From: JANQEU01 sp965601455
GTDB lineage: Bacteria; Bacteroidota; Bacteroidia; Cytophagales; Cyclobacteriaceae
Assembly (NCBI GenBank): GCA_965601455.1
Contig: OZ271831.1
Coordinates: forward strand, 2,294,001 to 2,358,000
DNA: 64,000 bases
Reading direction: 5' to 3'
Shown here: piece by piece, positions 18,956 to 27,058 of the stretch
Layout of the letters: every line of letters begins with the position of its first letter
How positions within the stretch are numbered: the first letter of the stretch is position 1
The notes under the pieces: model-generated
What the model was told of the DNA's origin: nothing
The model's database searches: none
Seen by the model: only the letters and a program-made list of their open reading frames with translations
Made by a program: the position numbers and the translations under genes

Positions 18956-19630
18956 ATGCGTATAATAAGTGTATGCGTATTGTTGTTTTTCGCCTTGGTG
19001 GCTAAACCCCAAAGTAAGCTGGCCGGAGCGGAGGTGCAAATGACATATGCACCAGAAATTAAGAAGTTTAAGGTGAAAGAGAAGCTTTATGTAACTGATA
19101 TTCTTCGGGATCAATCTTTCACTTTGAAGGCGTTGTTGTTGGACGATAATTTTCAGAATAACAGCGAGATATCAGTTGCTTCTTCAGGAAAAACAACAGT
19201 AAATCAGACCGAGAAATCAGATGCTTTCAACTTGGCCAAGGTGACTTTCAATAAGGACCTGGAAAAGGGCTGGATTGAACTGAGTTATACTGTAAAGGTG
19301 AACAAAGACTTAACAGAAGTCCCCCTCTTTTTTACTGAGTTATCTGCGGTGTCATCTGAGGAAGACTTCTTCACTTTCGAATTAGAACTGCCGGAGAATC
19401 AATCCGTCTATTTTCATTTTCCGACAACAGAGGTTATTCAAACACCTTTGGTCTCAGAAAAGCAATCTATTTCCTTCAATCTGCCCGCATTACCATCAAT
19501 GATCCGACTTGAATTGGATGAAAGCCAGGCTTCAAACAAAATAGCTGTTATTGATATCAGCGTAGGATTAATCTTCCTGCTCATAGGATTGTTGATTGTC
19601 AGATATCGAAACGTCTTCAGGTATGGATAA
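18956..19630 (+). CDS. Hypothetical secreted/membrane-anchored protein in symporter operon
   Basis: This 224-residue protein has an N-terminal signal (about residues 1-19, IISVCVLLFFALVAKPQ), a beta-rich extracytoplasmic body, and a C-terminal membrane helix (~residues 193-213) followed by RYRNVFRYG, so it should be anchored with its bulk outside the cytoplasm. It begins 2 bp after the dipeptidase stop codon, and its own last codons overlap the next small gene. I recognise no family. Its position suggests a role with the neighbouring symporter or peptidase. Confidence 0.7.
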   Translation: MRIISVCVLLFFALVAKPQSKLAGAEVQMTYAPEIKKFKVKEKLYVTDILRDQSFTLKALLLDDNFQNNSEISVASSGKTTVNQTEKSDAFNLAKVTFNKDLEKGWIELSYTVKVNKDLTEVPLFFTELSAVSSEEDFFTFELELPENQSVYFHFPTTEVIQTPLVSEKQSISFNLPALPSMIRLELDESQASNKIAVIDISVGLIFLLIGLLIVRYRNVFRYG

Positions 19631-19715
19631 ATTTATCTTTTGGGGATTGTTTCTGGTATTGGGACTGATTGTCCTTGGTTACGTTTTGTGGATGTATTGG
19701 ACGGAAAGGAAATGA
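19623..19715 (+). CDS. 30-residue single-helix membrane peptide coupled to SSS symporter
   Basis: ATG at 19623 to TGA at 19715 encodes 30 residues beginning MDKFIFWGLFLVLGLIVLG and ending WMYWTERK: one membrane helix with a positive C-terminal tail. It overlaps the end of the upstream gene by 8 bp, and its stop overlaps the symporter start as ATGA, so it is translated in a coupled chain. Short single-helix subunits are known beside other Na+ symporters (for example MetS with NSS transporters), and small accessory proteins are also described for SSS transporters. The role as an SSS subunit is inferred from placement and topology. Confidence 0.7.
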   Translation: MDKFIFWGLFLVLGLIVLGYVLWMYWTERK

Positions 19716-21130
19716 GCTGGCAGTACATCATCTTTTTGGGTTATTTCCTGCTCGTTTTTCTTATTGGTTGGCTTAGTCTGCGTTGGACGAAATCGGAACA
19801 GGACTACTGGATTGCCGGGGGTAAGCTAGGTTGGGGCATTGGGGGAGCGACTATGGCAGCAACACATACCAGTGCGGGGACATTTATTGGGACCATAGGC
19901 GTTATTTCCGCTGTTGGTTGGTCATTCGGATGGGTTTTGATCGTAATTCCCCTGGCATACTGGTTTATGGTTGCCGTACTTGCCCCCAGATTCACAAAAG
20001 TGAAAGAACTAACCCTTCCAGCTTTCCTCCAACGACGGTATGAGAGTAAAACTGCTCGTGGGGTAGGTGCCGTTATCATTCTGATTGCCACAATCGTCTA
20101 TATCCAGGCACAGATTGTCGCCGGTGGTCTGGTAGCCAATGTGGTTTTTGGCCTGGATCCAACCCTTGGAATGGTCATTTTTACCTTGATTCTCCTGTTA
20201 TATACCCTGGTGGGTGGTATGCTGGCAGTAGCTTATACGGATTTTTTGCAGATGATCATAATGGTGGTTGGAACCATAGTTGCCGTACCGCTTGCCATGA
20301 GCCATTTTGACGGTTTATCAGAGTTAGTCTTTCGGGTGGAATCCATTAAACCCCTGACTTTTGACTGGTCCGGCTTTCCAACTGTATTACTAATCACTAT
20401 GAGTTTAGCGTTCTTTCTTGGATCGGTGGCCACACCTGAGAAAGTGGTACGCCTGTATGCCATGAAAGACATGCGAAACATCCGCAGGGCCATTCTGCTA
20501 ACCATAATACTAGTTACGGGCCTTAATTTGCTTGTGTTTTTGCTGGGACTAACGTCCATGGTATTGTTTCCGAATCTACCCACCGGGGACCTGGCCATGC
20601 CCATTATTGCTAAGACTGTGCTGCCTACCTTTATTGGCACGATCATGCTGGCAGCAGTGACTTCCGCGATGATGTCTACCGTCGATTCATTGCTACTGGT
20701 CGCCGGCTCTGCGTTATCGGAGGATATCTACCAAAATCTGCTTCACAAAGAAGCAACCTCCAAGCGTCGGTTGTTCGTGGCTCGCATTGGGATTTTGATT
20801 GTCGGTATTGTACCGCTGATTTCCGTTTTACTGGGGTTTGCCGAAGGTGAACTGATTCAGTTTATCGTCGTACTATTTACTGCTTTAATGGCAGCTGGAT
20901 TTTTCACACCAGTGGTACTTGGGATTCTATGGAAGAGAGGCACCAAACAAGGTGCAATCGCTTCCATGATTGGAGGAGTGAGTGTTACTATGCTCTGGAA
21001 AGGTTTTGGGGATCCCTTGATCTACCCGGTACTCCCCGGGTTTATCGTCAGCCTCGCATGCTATTTCATTTTTAGCATTTTTACACGACCACCAGGTGAA
21101 AACGCTTGGAAACCCTATTTTGAAGAATAA
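19712..21130 (+). CDS. Sodium:solute symporter (SSS family)
   Basis: The ATG at 19712, which overlaps the stop of the small membrane peptide, gives a 472-residue protein starting MSWQYIIFLGYFLLVF; an upstream in-frame start at 19640 would read through the small gene and lacks support. About 13 hydrophobic segments are visible, with typical SSS features: DYWIAGGKLGWG after helix 1, TYTLVGGMLAVAYTDFLQ-like core (YTLVGGMLAVAYTDF) near residue 195 and AAVTSAMMSTVDSLLL near residue 335. The substrate is unknown; the upstream M19 peptidase points to a peptide-derived or amide compound. Confidence 0.9.
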   Translation: MSWQYIIFLGYFLLVFLIGWLSLRWTKSEQDYWIAGGKLGWGIGGATMAATHTSAGTFIGTIGVISAVGWSFGWVLIVIPLAYWFMVAVLAPRFTKVKELTLPAFLQRRYESKTARGVGAVIILIATIVYIQAQIVAGGLVANVVFGLDPTLGMVIFTLILLLYTLVGGMLAVAYTDFLQMIIMVVGTIVAVPLAMSHFDGLSELVFRVESIKPLTFDWSGFPTVLLITMSLAFFLGSVATPEKVVRLYAMKDMRNIRRAILLTIILVTGLNLLVFLLGLTSMVLFPNLPTGDLAMPIIAKTVLPTFIGTIMLAAVTSAMMSTVDSLLLVAGSALSEDIYQNLLHKEATSKRRLFVARIGILIVGIVPLISVLLGFAEGELIQFIVVLFTALMAAGFFTPVVLGILWKRGTKQGAIASMIGGVSVTMLWKGFGDPLIYPVLPGFIVSLACYFIFSIFTRPPGENAWKPYFEE

Positions 21131-21176
21131 CGATGAAAAATTATTCAGCCTGGAGCTTCATGAGGAGATATTGAGA

Positions 21177-21548
21177 TTACTGCTCTGCTGACTCTATGGC
21201 ATTCGCGCTGACGTGAAAAACAAACTGCCGATCTAACTGAAGAGTAAATTCGGATGATTCAAGCATTTCAACTGCAGTATTTGAGTATTTCAGGATGGCT
21301 ATTAAATCTTCTGCGGGTAATGATTTTTTTTCCATCTTACTCTTTCCGCCGTTCTTTAGTACCATTTTAAAGGGTATTACCATATTTTGAACGGGCTTAA
21401 CATCTTCAAACTCATGTTTCGATAATTTGTATTGTTGCGAATCATTGCCAACCGCGCTTTTCATCATCTGTAAAATCGCGGGTTTGTACTTTTTCCATAG
21501 TGGATAAAACGCTCCCGAATTCATCGAATCATATCTCATAAACTTCAA
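21177..21548 (-). CDS. Hypothetical protein
   Basis: This 123-residue predicted soluble protein has no signal peptide or membrane helix. It begins MKFMRYDSMNSGAFYPLWKKY and shows alternating helix and strand potential with a basic middle section (LKNGGKSKMEKKS). I do not recognise a family. It is convergent with the symporter operon and separated by ~230 bp from the sigma-factor gene on the other strand. The start is uncertain because another Met lies 3 residues in. Confidence 0.5.
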   Translation of the reverse strand: MKFMRYDSMNSGAFYPLWKKYKPAILQMMKSAVGNDSQQYKLSKHEFEDVKPVQNMVIPFKMVLKNGGKSKMEKKSLPAEDLIAILKYSNTAVEMLESSEFTLQLDRQFVFHVSANAIESAEQ

Positions 21549-21816
21549 ATATTTTGATTATTAATTTTAACACCTCCAAGTGGGTTAATCGCGGGTGCAA
21601 GGTAGGTACAATTATTCTCCATTCTCCAAATAGTTGTAAATAGAAGGTATTAACCTGGAAACTACGAACAACCTGAAAATCAATTCTTTTCGGTAGCTTT
21701 ACTGAAATCATTATCCGATTTAGCACCCTTTCTCAGACAGCGTATCATTCTGATCTCATGTATCTGCTGGCATCCCGGAGATGGAGCTCTCTTGGGAGGT
21801 AGCATTAGTACAATAC

Positions 21817-22686
21817 ATGAAACAAATATCAATAACTGTACAGCTTACAGATAGAAGCAATGTTTCTCTGGAAAAATATTTCCAGGAAGTTTCAAAAGTT
21901 GCCTTGGTAACGCCAGATGAAGAAGTAATTCTTGCCAGACGAATTAGAGAAGGGGATCAACAAGCACTGGAGAAACTGACTAGAGCCAATCTGAGATTCG
22001 TGATATCCGTGGCCAAGCAATATCATAGGTCTGGTAATGGACTAACGCTGGGAGATTTGATAAGTGAAGGAAATGTAGGACTTATCAGAGCAGCGAAAAA
22101 ATTTGATGAAACGCGTGGATTTAAATTCATATCTTATGCAGTGTGGTGGATAAGGCAGGCAATTATTCAATCGCTATCCGAAAATTCAAGAGTCGTTCGT
22201 CTTCCGATGAATCGAATTAATGACATGTCAAAGATCTATCATGCGTCCACCGACCTTGAGCAGAAGTTAAATAGGGAGCCAACCGAGGATGAACTGGCAG
22301 AAGTTATGGATTTATCATCAGAGGACATTATCAACAACAGGGCGATAACAAAAGGTCAACTGTCCATAGATGCACCTTTAAGTGAAGATTCAGACATAAG
22401 TTTAATGGATTTAGTTTCCAATAGTCAAGGGGTAAGTCCAGATGGAAACCTCTTAGTTGAGTCTCATCGTATTGAGATACAAGCAATATTATCAACACTA
22501 ACGGACCGTGAAAAAAGGATCATCAACAGTTTTTTTGGGTTAAATGGAAGTCATTCTAAAAGGGTAGAAGAAATAGCAAAGGAATTAAACTTGACGGGTG
22601 AACGAGTTCGCCAAATAAAAGAAAGGGCTATCTTAAAATTATCGGGGTTGCTAAAAAAAAGTAACAAATTAACTCATACGGAATAA
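21817..22686 (+). CDS. RpoD/SigA-like primary-type sigma factor
   Basis: Start chosen at 21817 (MKQISITVQLTDRSNVSLEKY), because Bacteroidota RpoD proteins begin in this way; an ATG 36 bp upstream is also in frame. The 289-residue protein has region 1.2 (VSLEKYFQEVSKV), region 2 (GDLISEGNVGLIRAAKKFD, then FKFISYAVWWIRQAI near residue 110), region 3 and region 4 with TLTDREKRIINSFFG and the helix-turn-helix around LNLTGERVRQIKERA. It lacks the long N-terminal region 1.1 and is likely a second, RpoD-like factor rather than the housekeeping one, but this cannot be decided from one window. Confidence 0.9.
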   Translation: MKQISITVQLTDRSNVSLEKYFQEVSKVALVTPDEEVILARRIREGDQQALEKLTRANLRFVISVAKQYHRSGNGLTLGDLISEGNVGLIRAAKKFDETRGFKFISYAVWWIRQAIIQSLSENSRVVRLPMNRINDMSKIYHASTDLEQKLNREPTEDELAEVMDLSSEDIINNRAITKGQLSIDAPLSEDSDISLMDLVSNSQGVSPDGNLLVESHRIEIQAILSTLTDREKRIINSFFGLNGSHSKRVEEIAKELNLTGERVRQIKERAILKLSGLLKKSNKLTHTE

Positions 22687-22724
22687 TCAGGTGTTATTCA
22701 TCACGAATGGACAATCATTCATAA

Positions 22725-23621
22725 TTACATTCCATATAAAAGCTGCCCCTTACGATAGGCACCGGAAAGCGCGGAAGGAATCTCTGCTTCGGCTTCAATA
22801 ACCTGCGCTCGGGCTTTCTGAATATCTGCTAGCATTTCATGTTCTAGTGCTACAGCCATTGCCCTTCGTTCTTCGGCTTTAGCATTGGCAATTTCAAGAT
22901 CTGCTACTGCTTGGTCGATTTGTAGTTTTGCACCGATATTTTTTCCAATGCTGATATCTGCAATATCTATCGATAGAATTTCATAAGCAGTTCCCGAATC
23001 GAGCCCACCTTTCAAAACATGCTTTGATATTTCTTCCGGTTTTTCAAGGATAATCCGATAATTTGTGGCCTCACCCATACGAGAAATGATACCTTGTCCG
23101 ACCCGAGCTTTGATAGTTTCCTCACCAGCTCCACCTACCAACTGATTAAGGTTAGTTCTCACGGTAACTCTTGCCTCAGCCAACAACTGGATCCCGTCAC
23201 CTGATACGCCTGTAATTGATGGGACACTGATCATGTATGGTGTAACAGAGATCTGGACTGCTTCTAAAACATCTCTTCCTGCCAGATCAATAGCTGTGGC
23301 TTGATTAAATGTTAATCTAAGGTTCGCTTTGTCAGCTACAATTAGCGCCGTAATGACTTTCATAAGGTCACCGGATGCCAGATAATGAGTCTCGAGTAGT
23401 TGAGAATTGACATCTCGTATGCCTGCCTTAATTGCCAGGATCAAAGAATTAACAATCAGCTTTGGAGGTACTTTCCTAAAACGCATAAACACCATTTCTA
23501 GAAGATTTACTCTTACCCCGGAAAAAATGGCAGTGATCCACAAGTTAATAGGGAAAATGAAGAGAAATAGCCATAAACCAGCTACAAACAACCCAATGGT
23601 AATCAAAAGTTGTATTTGCAT
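22725..23621 (-). CDS. floA: Flotillin-like protein FloA, lacking the usual C-terminal tail
   Basis: This 298-residue protein has an N-terminal membrane segment (residues ~4-25), the INLWITAIFSGV segment, an SPFH-type domain containing LVGGAGEETIKARVGQGI, and an EAR-rich coiled coil (NAKAEERRAMAVALEHEM). This is the UPF0365/FloA pattern; FloA scaffolds ordered membrane microdomains. The end, SALSGAYRKGQLLYGM, stops about where relatives continue with a GNLGVMDYY-like tail of roughly 25 residues, so the protein is shorter than usual (~330). No obvious frameshift remnant follows the stop codon. The neighbouring sigma-factor gene is convergent. Confidence 0.88.
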   Translation of the reverse strand: MQIQLLITIGLFVAGLWLFLFIFPINLWITAIFSGVRVNLLEMVFMRFRKVPPKLIVNSLILAIKAGIRDVNSQLLETHYLASGDLMKVITALIVADKANLRLTFNQATAIDLAGRDVLEAVQISVTPYMISVPSITGVSGDGIQLLAEARVTVRTNLNQLVGGAGEETIKARVGQGIISRMGEATNYRIILEKPEEISKHVLKGGLDSGTAYEILSIDIADISIGKNIGAKLQIDQAVADLEIANAKAEERRAMAVALEHEMLADIQKARAQVIEAEAEIPSALSGAYRKGQLLYGM

Positions 23622-24103
23622 AAATTGGATTGATTAGATGTTTGGGACGAGAAGGTACAGCTATTTTCAGTAGGAGTTGTACGTTCGAGAATTTGATGCA
23701 CCCGTTTGTTGAAATACTCACTTTAATATTTATCGCAAAAAGTTCACAGTATGGATGAAAAATGCGGCGAATAATGATCCTATGATCTCTCCCTTTAAGA
23801 GATTCTCGCTACTAGTTATTTAGAGGAAGTCACTTAATTCGAATGAATAATATTATTATATGGTAACTTTACCTCACAGGATGATTCTTTACTAAGTCCC
23901 CTCTCGATTTTTTCATTGTTATCCTGTGAACTAGTTAGGAAGAGATTCCAGTAAACTTAACATAGAACAGGGAGTATCCTGGAAACAGTCCGCGATCTTC
24001 AAGACATCCCCCTACCATTTTAGGTTTCAGATTATTGTATTAATGACTTGATCATTAGACCTCGATATGAGGGAATGATAGAAGTTTAATTCTAAAAGTA
24101 TTT
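23622..24103. other. 482-bp intergenic stretch without a recognisable gene
   Basis: No convincing coding sequence was found here on either strand. A 9-bp perfect inverted repeat, TCACAGGAT at 23874-23882 and ATCCTGTGA at 23921-23929, encloses 38 nt and could form a hairpin in a transcript reading into the cold-shock gene at 24104. Cold-shock genes often have long structured leaders, so this may be part of a thermosensitive 5' UTR; that is inference only. Confidence 0.4.
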
Positions 24104-24385
24104 ATGACACAAATAGAAAAAATGTGGCAAGGGCTAAAAAGCCTTATCCATTCAAGAAGAACAGTAAAACATAAAGGTATTAACCGCATAGTTAAAGAAG
24201 GAAAGGTAAAATTCTTCAATGTTGGTAAAGGATTCGGTTTCATTCAACCAACTGATGGTGGAAAGGATCTTTTTGTACATGCATCCGGACTTATCGATGA
24301 TATTCAACGAAACGACAATGTGCGCTATCTGGAAGAGGAAGGTAAGAAAGGGACAAGTGCCATTCAAGTCAGGTTGAATACCTGA
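24104..24385 (+). CDS. Cold-shock domain protein with N-terminal extension
   Basis: This 93-residue protein has a cold-shock domain from residue ~31: GKVKFFNVGKGFGFIQP contains RNP1 (KGFGFI) and LFVHASGL contains RNP2 (LFVHAS). The first 30 residues are a basic extension (MWQGLKSLIHSRRTVKHKG), longer than in CspA-type proteins. The protein binds single-stranded RNA or DNA, typically as an RNA chaperone. A second cold-shock gene follows 138 bp downstream. A later start at an internal non-ATG codon is possible but no better Met exists. Confidence 0.88.
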   Translation: MTQIEKMWQGLKSLIHSRRTVKHKGINRIVKEGKVKFFNVGKGFGFIQPTDGGKDLFVHASGLIDDIQRNDNVRYLEEEGKKGTSAIQVRLNT

Positions 24386-24523
24386 TTAACTGGAAATTCG
24401 GGGCATATTTTTATCATTTGAGCCTCGAAGCAAGGTAGAAATTGGTGTATTGCACCATTGGCACCATAAATAATTCACACTTTACAAAATTTAATTCACT
24501 GGCATATTAATCATTATTATTAG

Positions 24524-24976
24524 ATGGCAAGATCTCAGAACTATTACAGCAAGCGAGAAAAAGAAAAGAAGCGGCTACAAAAAAAGAAGGAAAAGCAACA
24601 AAGAAAAGAGGAAAGAAAGGCAACTGAAACTTCAGGGAAGTTGGAAGAAATGATGGCCTATGTTGATGAATACGGAAATATTAGCAGCAAACCGATTGAG
24701 ACAAAGGAGAAGAGCCAAGAAATAGATGCATCCGACATAGAGATTGGTATACCTAAAAAACAGAAGGAAGATTTGAGTCTGGAGAGAAGAGGGAAAGTAC
24801 AGAATTATAACCCAGAGAAAGGTTATGGCTTCATAACTCAGGACGGCACAAATGAACAATATTTTGTCCATAGAAATTCTGTTGACGGGGCAATAAACGA
24901 TGGTGATAGGGTAAGTTTTTCGCTTGAAAAGAGTCCTAAAGGATTAAGTGCAATCCGTGTGAAAATTCTTAAATAA
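24524..24976 (+). CDS. Cold-shock domain protein with lysine-rich N-terminal helix
   Basis: This 150-residue protein begins with a very basic charged helix (YYSKREKEKKRLQKKKEKQQ, residues ~6-30), then an acidic linker, and ends in a cold-shock domain (residues ~87-150) with GKVQNYNPEKGYGFITQ (RNP1) and QYFVHRNSV (RNP2). This two-part layout is common in Bacteroidota. The basic tail probably gives extra nucleic-acid or ribosome contact. It follows the other cold-shock gene in the same direction. Confidence 0.9.
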   Translation: MARSQNYYSKREKEKKRLQKKKEKQQRKEERKATETSGKLEEMMAYVDEYGNISSKPIETKEKSQEIDASDIEIGIPKKQKEDLSLERRGKVQNYNPEKGYGFITQDGTNEQYFVHRNSVDGAINDGDRVSFSLEKSPKGLSAIRVKILK

Positions 24977-25076
24977 GTATGACTATAATGGAATGTAGTT
25001 GCCATTTTTCAAGCCCTTTAGTCACCGTGTTCACTGTATCATACATCGGAACCTCCAGGAGTGAGGATATTGATCG

Positions 25077-25235
25077 TTGATAAGGACGTTACTGAAAGTC
25101 TTAGTTGTTATTATTCTTTTGATTTGGGCCGTAGGATATTTTTTGTTCTGGGGAGAACTTTATGCAATTCTTATTATCGGATTGATCATCCTGGCCATGA
25201 TATTGATGTTCATTGATTTGATTCGGGAGATGTGA
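25077..25235 (+). CDS. 52-residue two-helix membrane protein (Lmo0937/DUF5670-like)
   Basis: A TTG start at 25077 (an in-frame stop lies 6 bp upstream, so no longer version exists) to TGA at 25235 encodes 52 residues: RTLLKVLVVIILLIWAVGYF, a short polar turn FWGEL, then a second helix and the tail DLIREM. The two-helix pattern resembles the small Lmo0937/DUF5670 membrane proteins often tied to stress. A purine-rich stretch (aggagtgagg, 25058-25067) upstream may serve as ribosome site. The family link is by pattern memory and modest. Confidence 0.5.
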   Translation: MIRTLLKVLVVIILLIWAVGYFLFWGELYAILIIGLIILAMILMFIDLIREM

Positions 25236-25454
25236 TTTATTTAGTGTTGAAAAGAATTGATTCGCAAATTACCAATCAAAAAAACTCACTTGAATATTTC
25301 ACCCTTAGTTATGCAGTATTGTGGCATAGCGGAAATATGATTCACTGGAATCTAGAAAGTTTTTTTTCAATTTTATTTTAATAAATGTCCCATTTCCTTG
25401 ATCTCAATCATTAAGGATTTGAAAACAGAATTTTTAACTTAATCAAAAAAAGAC

Positions 25455-25805
25455 ATGAAAGATTTTATGATGCTATTCCACAGCGAACCTAATCCAAACA
25501 CGGAGCCTACTCCTGAGGAGGTTGAAGCGGAAATCAAGGAATGGATGGATTGGATTGGTAGTATTGGTGCCCAAGGCAAACTGAAGAACCACGGGGAAGC
25601 CTTAGGTTTTGAAGGGAAAACCATGCATGCTGATGGATCAGTAACTGATGGACCGTACGCAGAAGTAAAAGAAATTGTAGGCGGATTTATCATCGTTTCG
25701 ACTGACAATATCGACGAAGCGACAGAATTAGCCAAAGGATGCCCCGGACTCGCCAATGGGGGCAAAGTAGAGGTCAGAGACATCATGGCAATGGATGATG
25801 TTTAA
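25455..25805 (+). CDS. YCII/DGPF-domain protein, partner of ECF42 sigma factor
   Basis: This 116-residue protein is a YCII-related (DGPF) single-domain protein with a ferredoxin-like fold. It starts with MKDFMMLFHSE, has EWMDWIGSIGAQGKL in the middle, the diagnostic DGPYAEVKEIVGGFIIV around residues 59-73 and AKGCPGLANGGKVEVR near the end. Its stop is 17 bp before an ECF42-type sigma factor. ECF42 factors are regularly encoded next to DGPF proteins and activate them. The biochemical role of DGPF proteins is unclear. Confidence 0.9.
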   Translation: MKDFMMLFHSEPNPNTEPTPEEVEAEIKEWMDWIGSIGAQGKLKNHGEALGFEGKTMHADGSVTDGPYAEVKEIVGGFIIVSTDNIDEATELAKGCPGLANGGKVEVRDIMAMDDV

Positions 25806-25822
25806 TCGTTGATTGTCAATTA

Positions 25823-27058
25823 ATGACGAATCAACAACCAGAAGCACTTTCTGAAATCTTCAAAGCTGAGTACAGTAATCTGATTGCTGTACTCAGCAAT
25901 TATTATGAAGTCAAAGACCTGCAATTAGCTGAGGACATCGTTTCAGAGACTTTCGTGAAAGCCATGAAAGCGTGGTCCCACAAGGGGATACCTCAATATC
26001 CGAAGGCGTGGCTCAGGAAAGTGGCTCAGAACCTGTACTACGAGGACCTACGTAGAAAGAAGGTCTTCGAAGACAAGATCACACCGGAAGTTTCAAATGA
26101 AGATGGAGTTTCAAAGCCGCTTGAAATAACAGATGAGCTTATCGAAGATAGCCAGCTGAAGATGATCTTTGTGCTCTGCGATCCTGAGCTCAGCAACGAA
26201 GCCCAGTTATGTCTCGCTCTTCGTATTCTTTGCGGGTTTTCAACAGAAGAGATTGCAAAAGCCCTTTTCTCAAACAAGGAGACGGTAAATAAGAAACTGT
26301 ACCGGGCGAAAAAGGAGTTGAAAAACAGACTTTCGCTGGAACATGAGCTGGAAGAATCAGATTATCAAAACCGGATGGATAATGTACTCCGGGTCATCTA
26401 CCTGATATTCAATGAGGGATACTACAGTACAACCGCAGAACGAAACATTCGGAATGACCTGTGCTGGGAGGCCATGCGGTTGGGACTTTTTCTTTCACGT
26501 CAAAAAAGATTGTCTGTCGATCATGTGAACGCCTTGGTAGCCCTGATGTGTTTCCATGCGTCCAGACTTGAAGCACGTCAATCCGGCGAACAGGGGGATT
26601 TACTGTACGACCAACAGGACCGAAGCAAGTGGAATTATTCTTTGATTGAAAAAGGTGAGCAATACCTAAACCTCGCCTCCAGGGGCAACACAGTATCCAA
26701 ATACCACCTGGAAGCTTCTATTGCATTTTGGCATACAAATGACCAGGAAGGTAAATGGGAGCAGATACTTATGCTTTACAACAAGTTGCTGACATTGGAA
26801 TACTCTCCGGCAATTGCTATGAATAGGACTTATGCGTTAGCTAAAGCACATTCATCGGGAAAAGCCATCCAGGAAGCTCTCAAACTTGGTTTGAAGGAAG
26901 ACCCGTACTATCACTGTCTGCTGGCCGAACTATACCGTATGAACAACGAGACAGACCAGGAGATTCAGCAGCTAACCCAGGCCTTGAAGCTGGCTAAGAA
27001 GGAAAATGAAAAAGCATTAATTCAGCAGAAATTGGAAGTGGCTTTGAAAGACTCCTGA
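25823..27058 (+). CDS. ECF42-group RNA polymerase sigma factor with C-terminal TPR-like extension
   Basis: This 411-residue protein carries ECF sigma domains in its first ~170 residues: region 2 with DLQLAEDIVSETFVKAMKAW and region 4 with ALRILCGFSTEEIAKALF followed by ETVNKKLYRAKKEL. The remaining ~240 residues form a helical extension (LIFNEGYYST, LALMCFHASRLEAR, AMNRTYALAKAHSSG, LLAELYRM) with TPR-like character, the signature of group ECF42. No anti-sigma factor lies beside it, as usual for the group; the extension is needed for activity. It shares an operon with the DGPF gene upstream. Confidence 0.92.
   Translation: MTNQQPEALSEIFKAEYSNLIAVLSNYYEVKDLQLAEDIVSETFVKAMKAWSHKGIPQYPKAWLRKVAQNLYYEDLRRKKVFEDKITPEVSNEDGVSKPLEITDELIEDSQLKMIFVLCDPELSNEAQLCLALRILCGFSTEEIAKALFSNKETVNKKLYRAKKELKNRLSLEHELEESDYQNRMDNVLRVIYLIFNEGYYSTTAERNIRNDLCWEAMRLGLFLSRQKRLSVDHVNALVALMCFHASRLEARQSGEQGDLLYDQQDRSKWNYSLIEKGEQYLNLASRGNTVSKYHLEASIAFWHTNDQEGKWEQILMLYNKLLTLEYSPAIAMNRTYALAKAHSSGKAIQEALKLGLKEDPYYHCLLAELYRMNNETDQEIQQLTQALKLAKKENEKALIQQKLEVALKDS

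Noticed and set aside
19640..19711. N-terminal extension of the SSS symporter
   Set aside because: The extra 24 residues overlap the small membrane peptide gene in another frame and lack SSS similarity; the ATG at 19712 begins the first helix region correctly.
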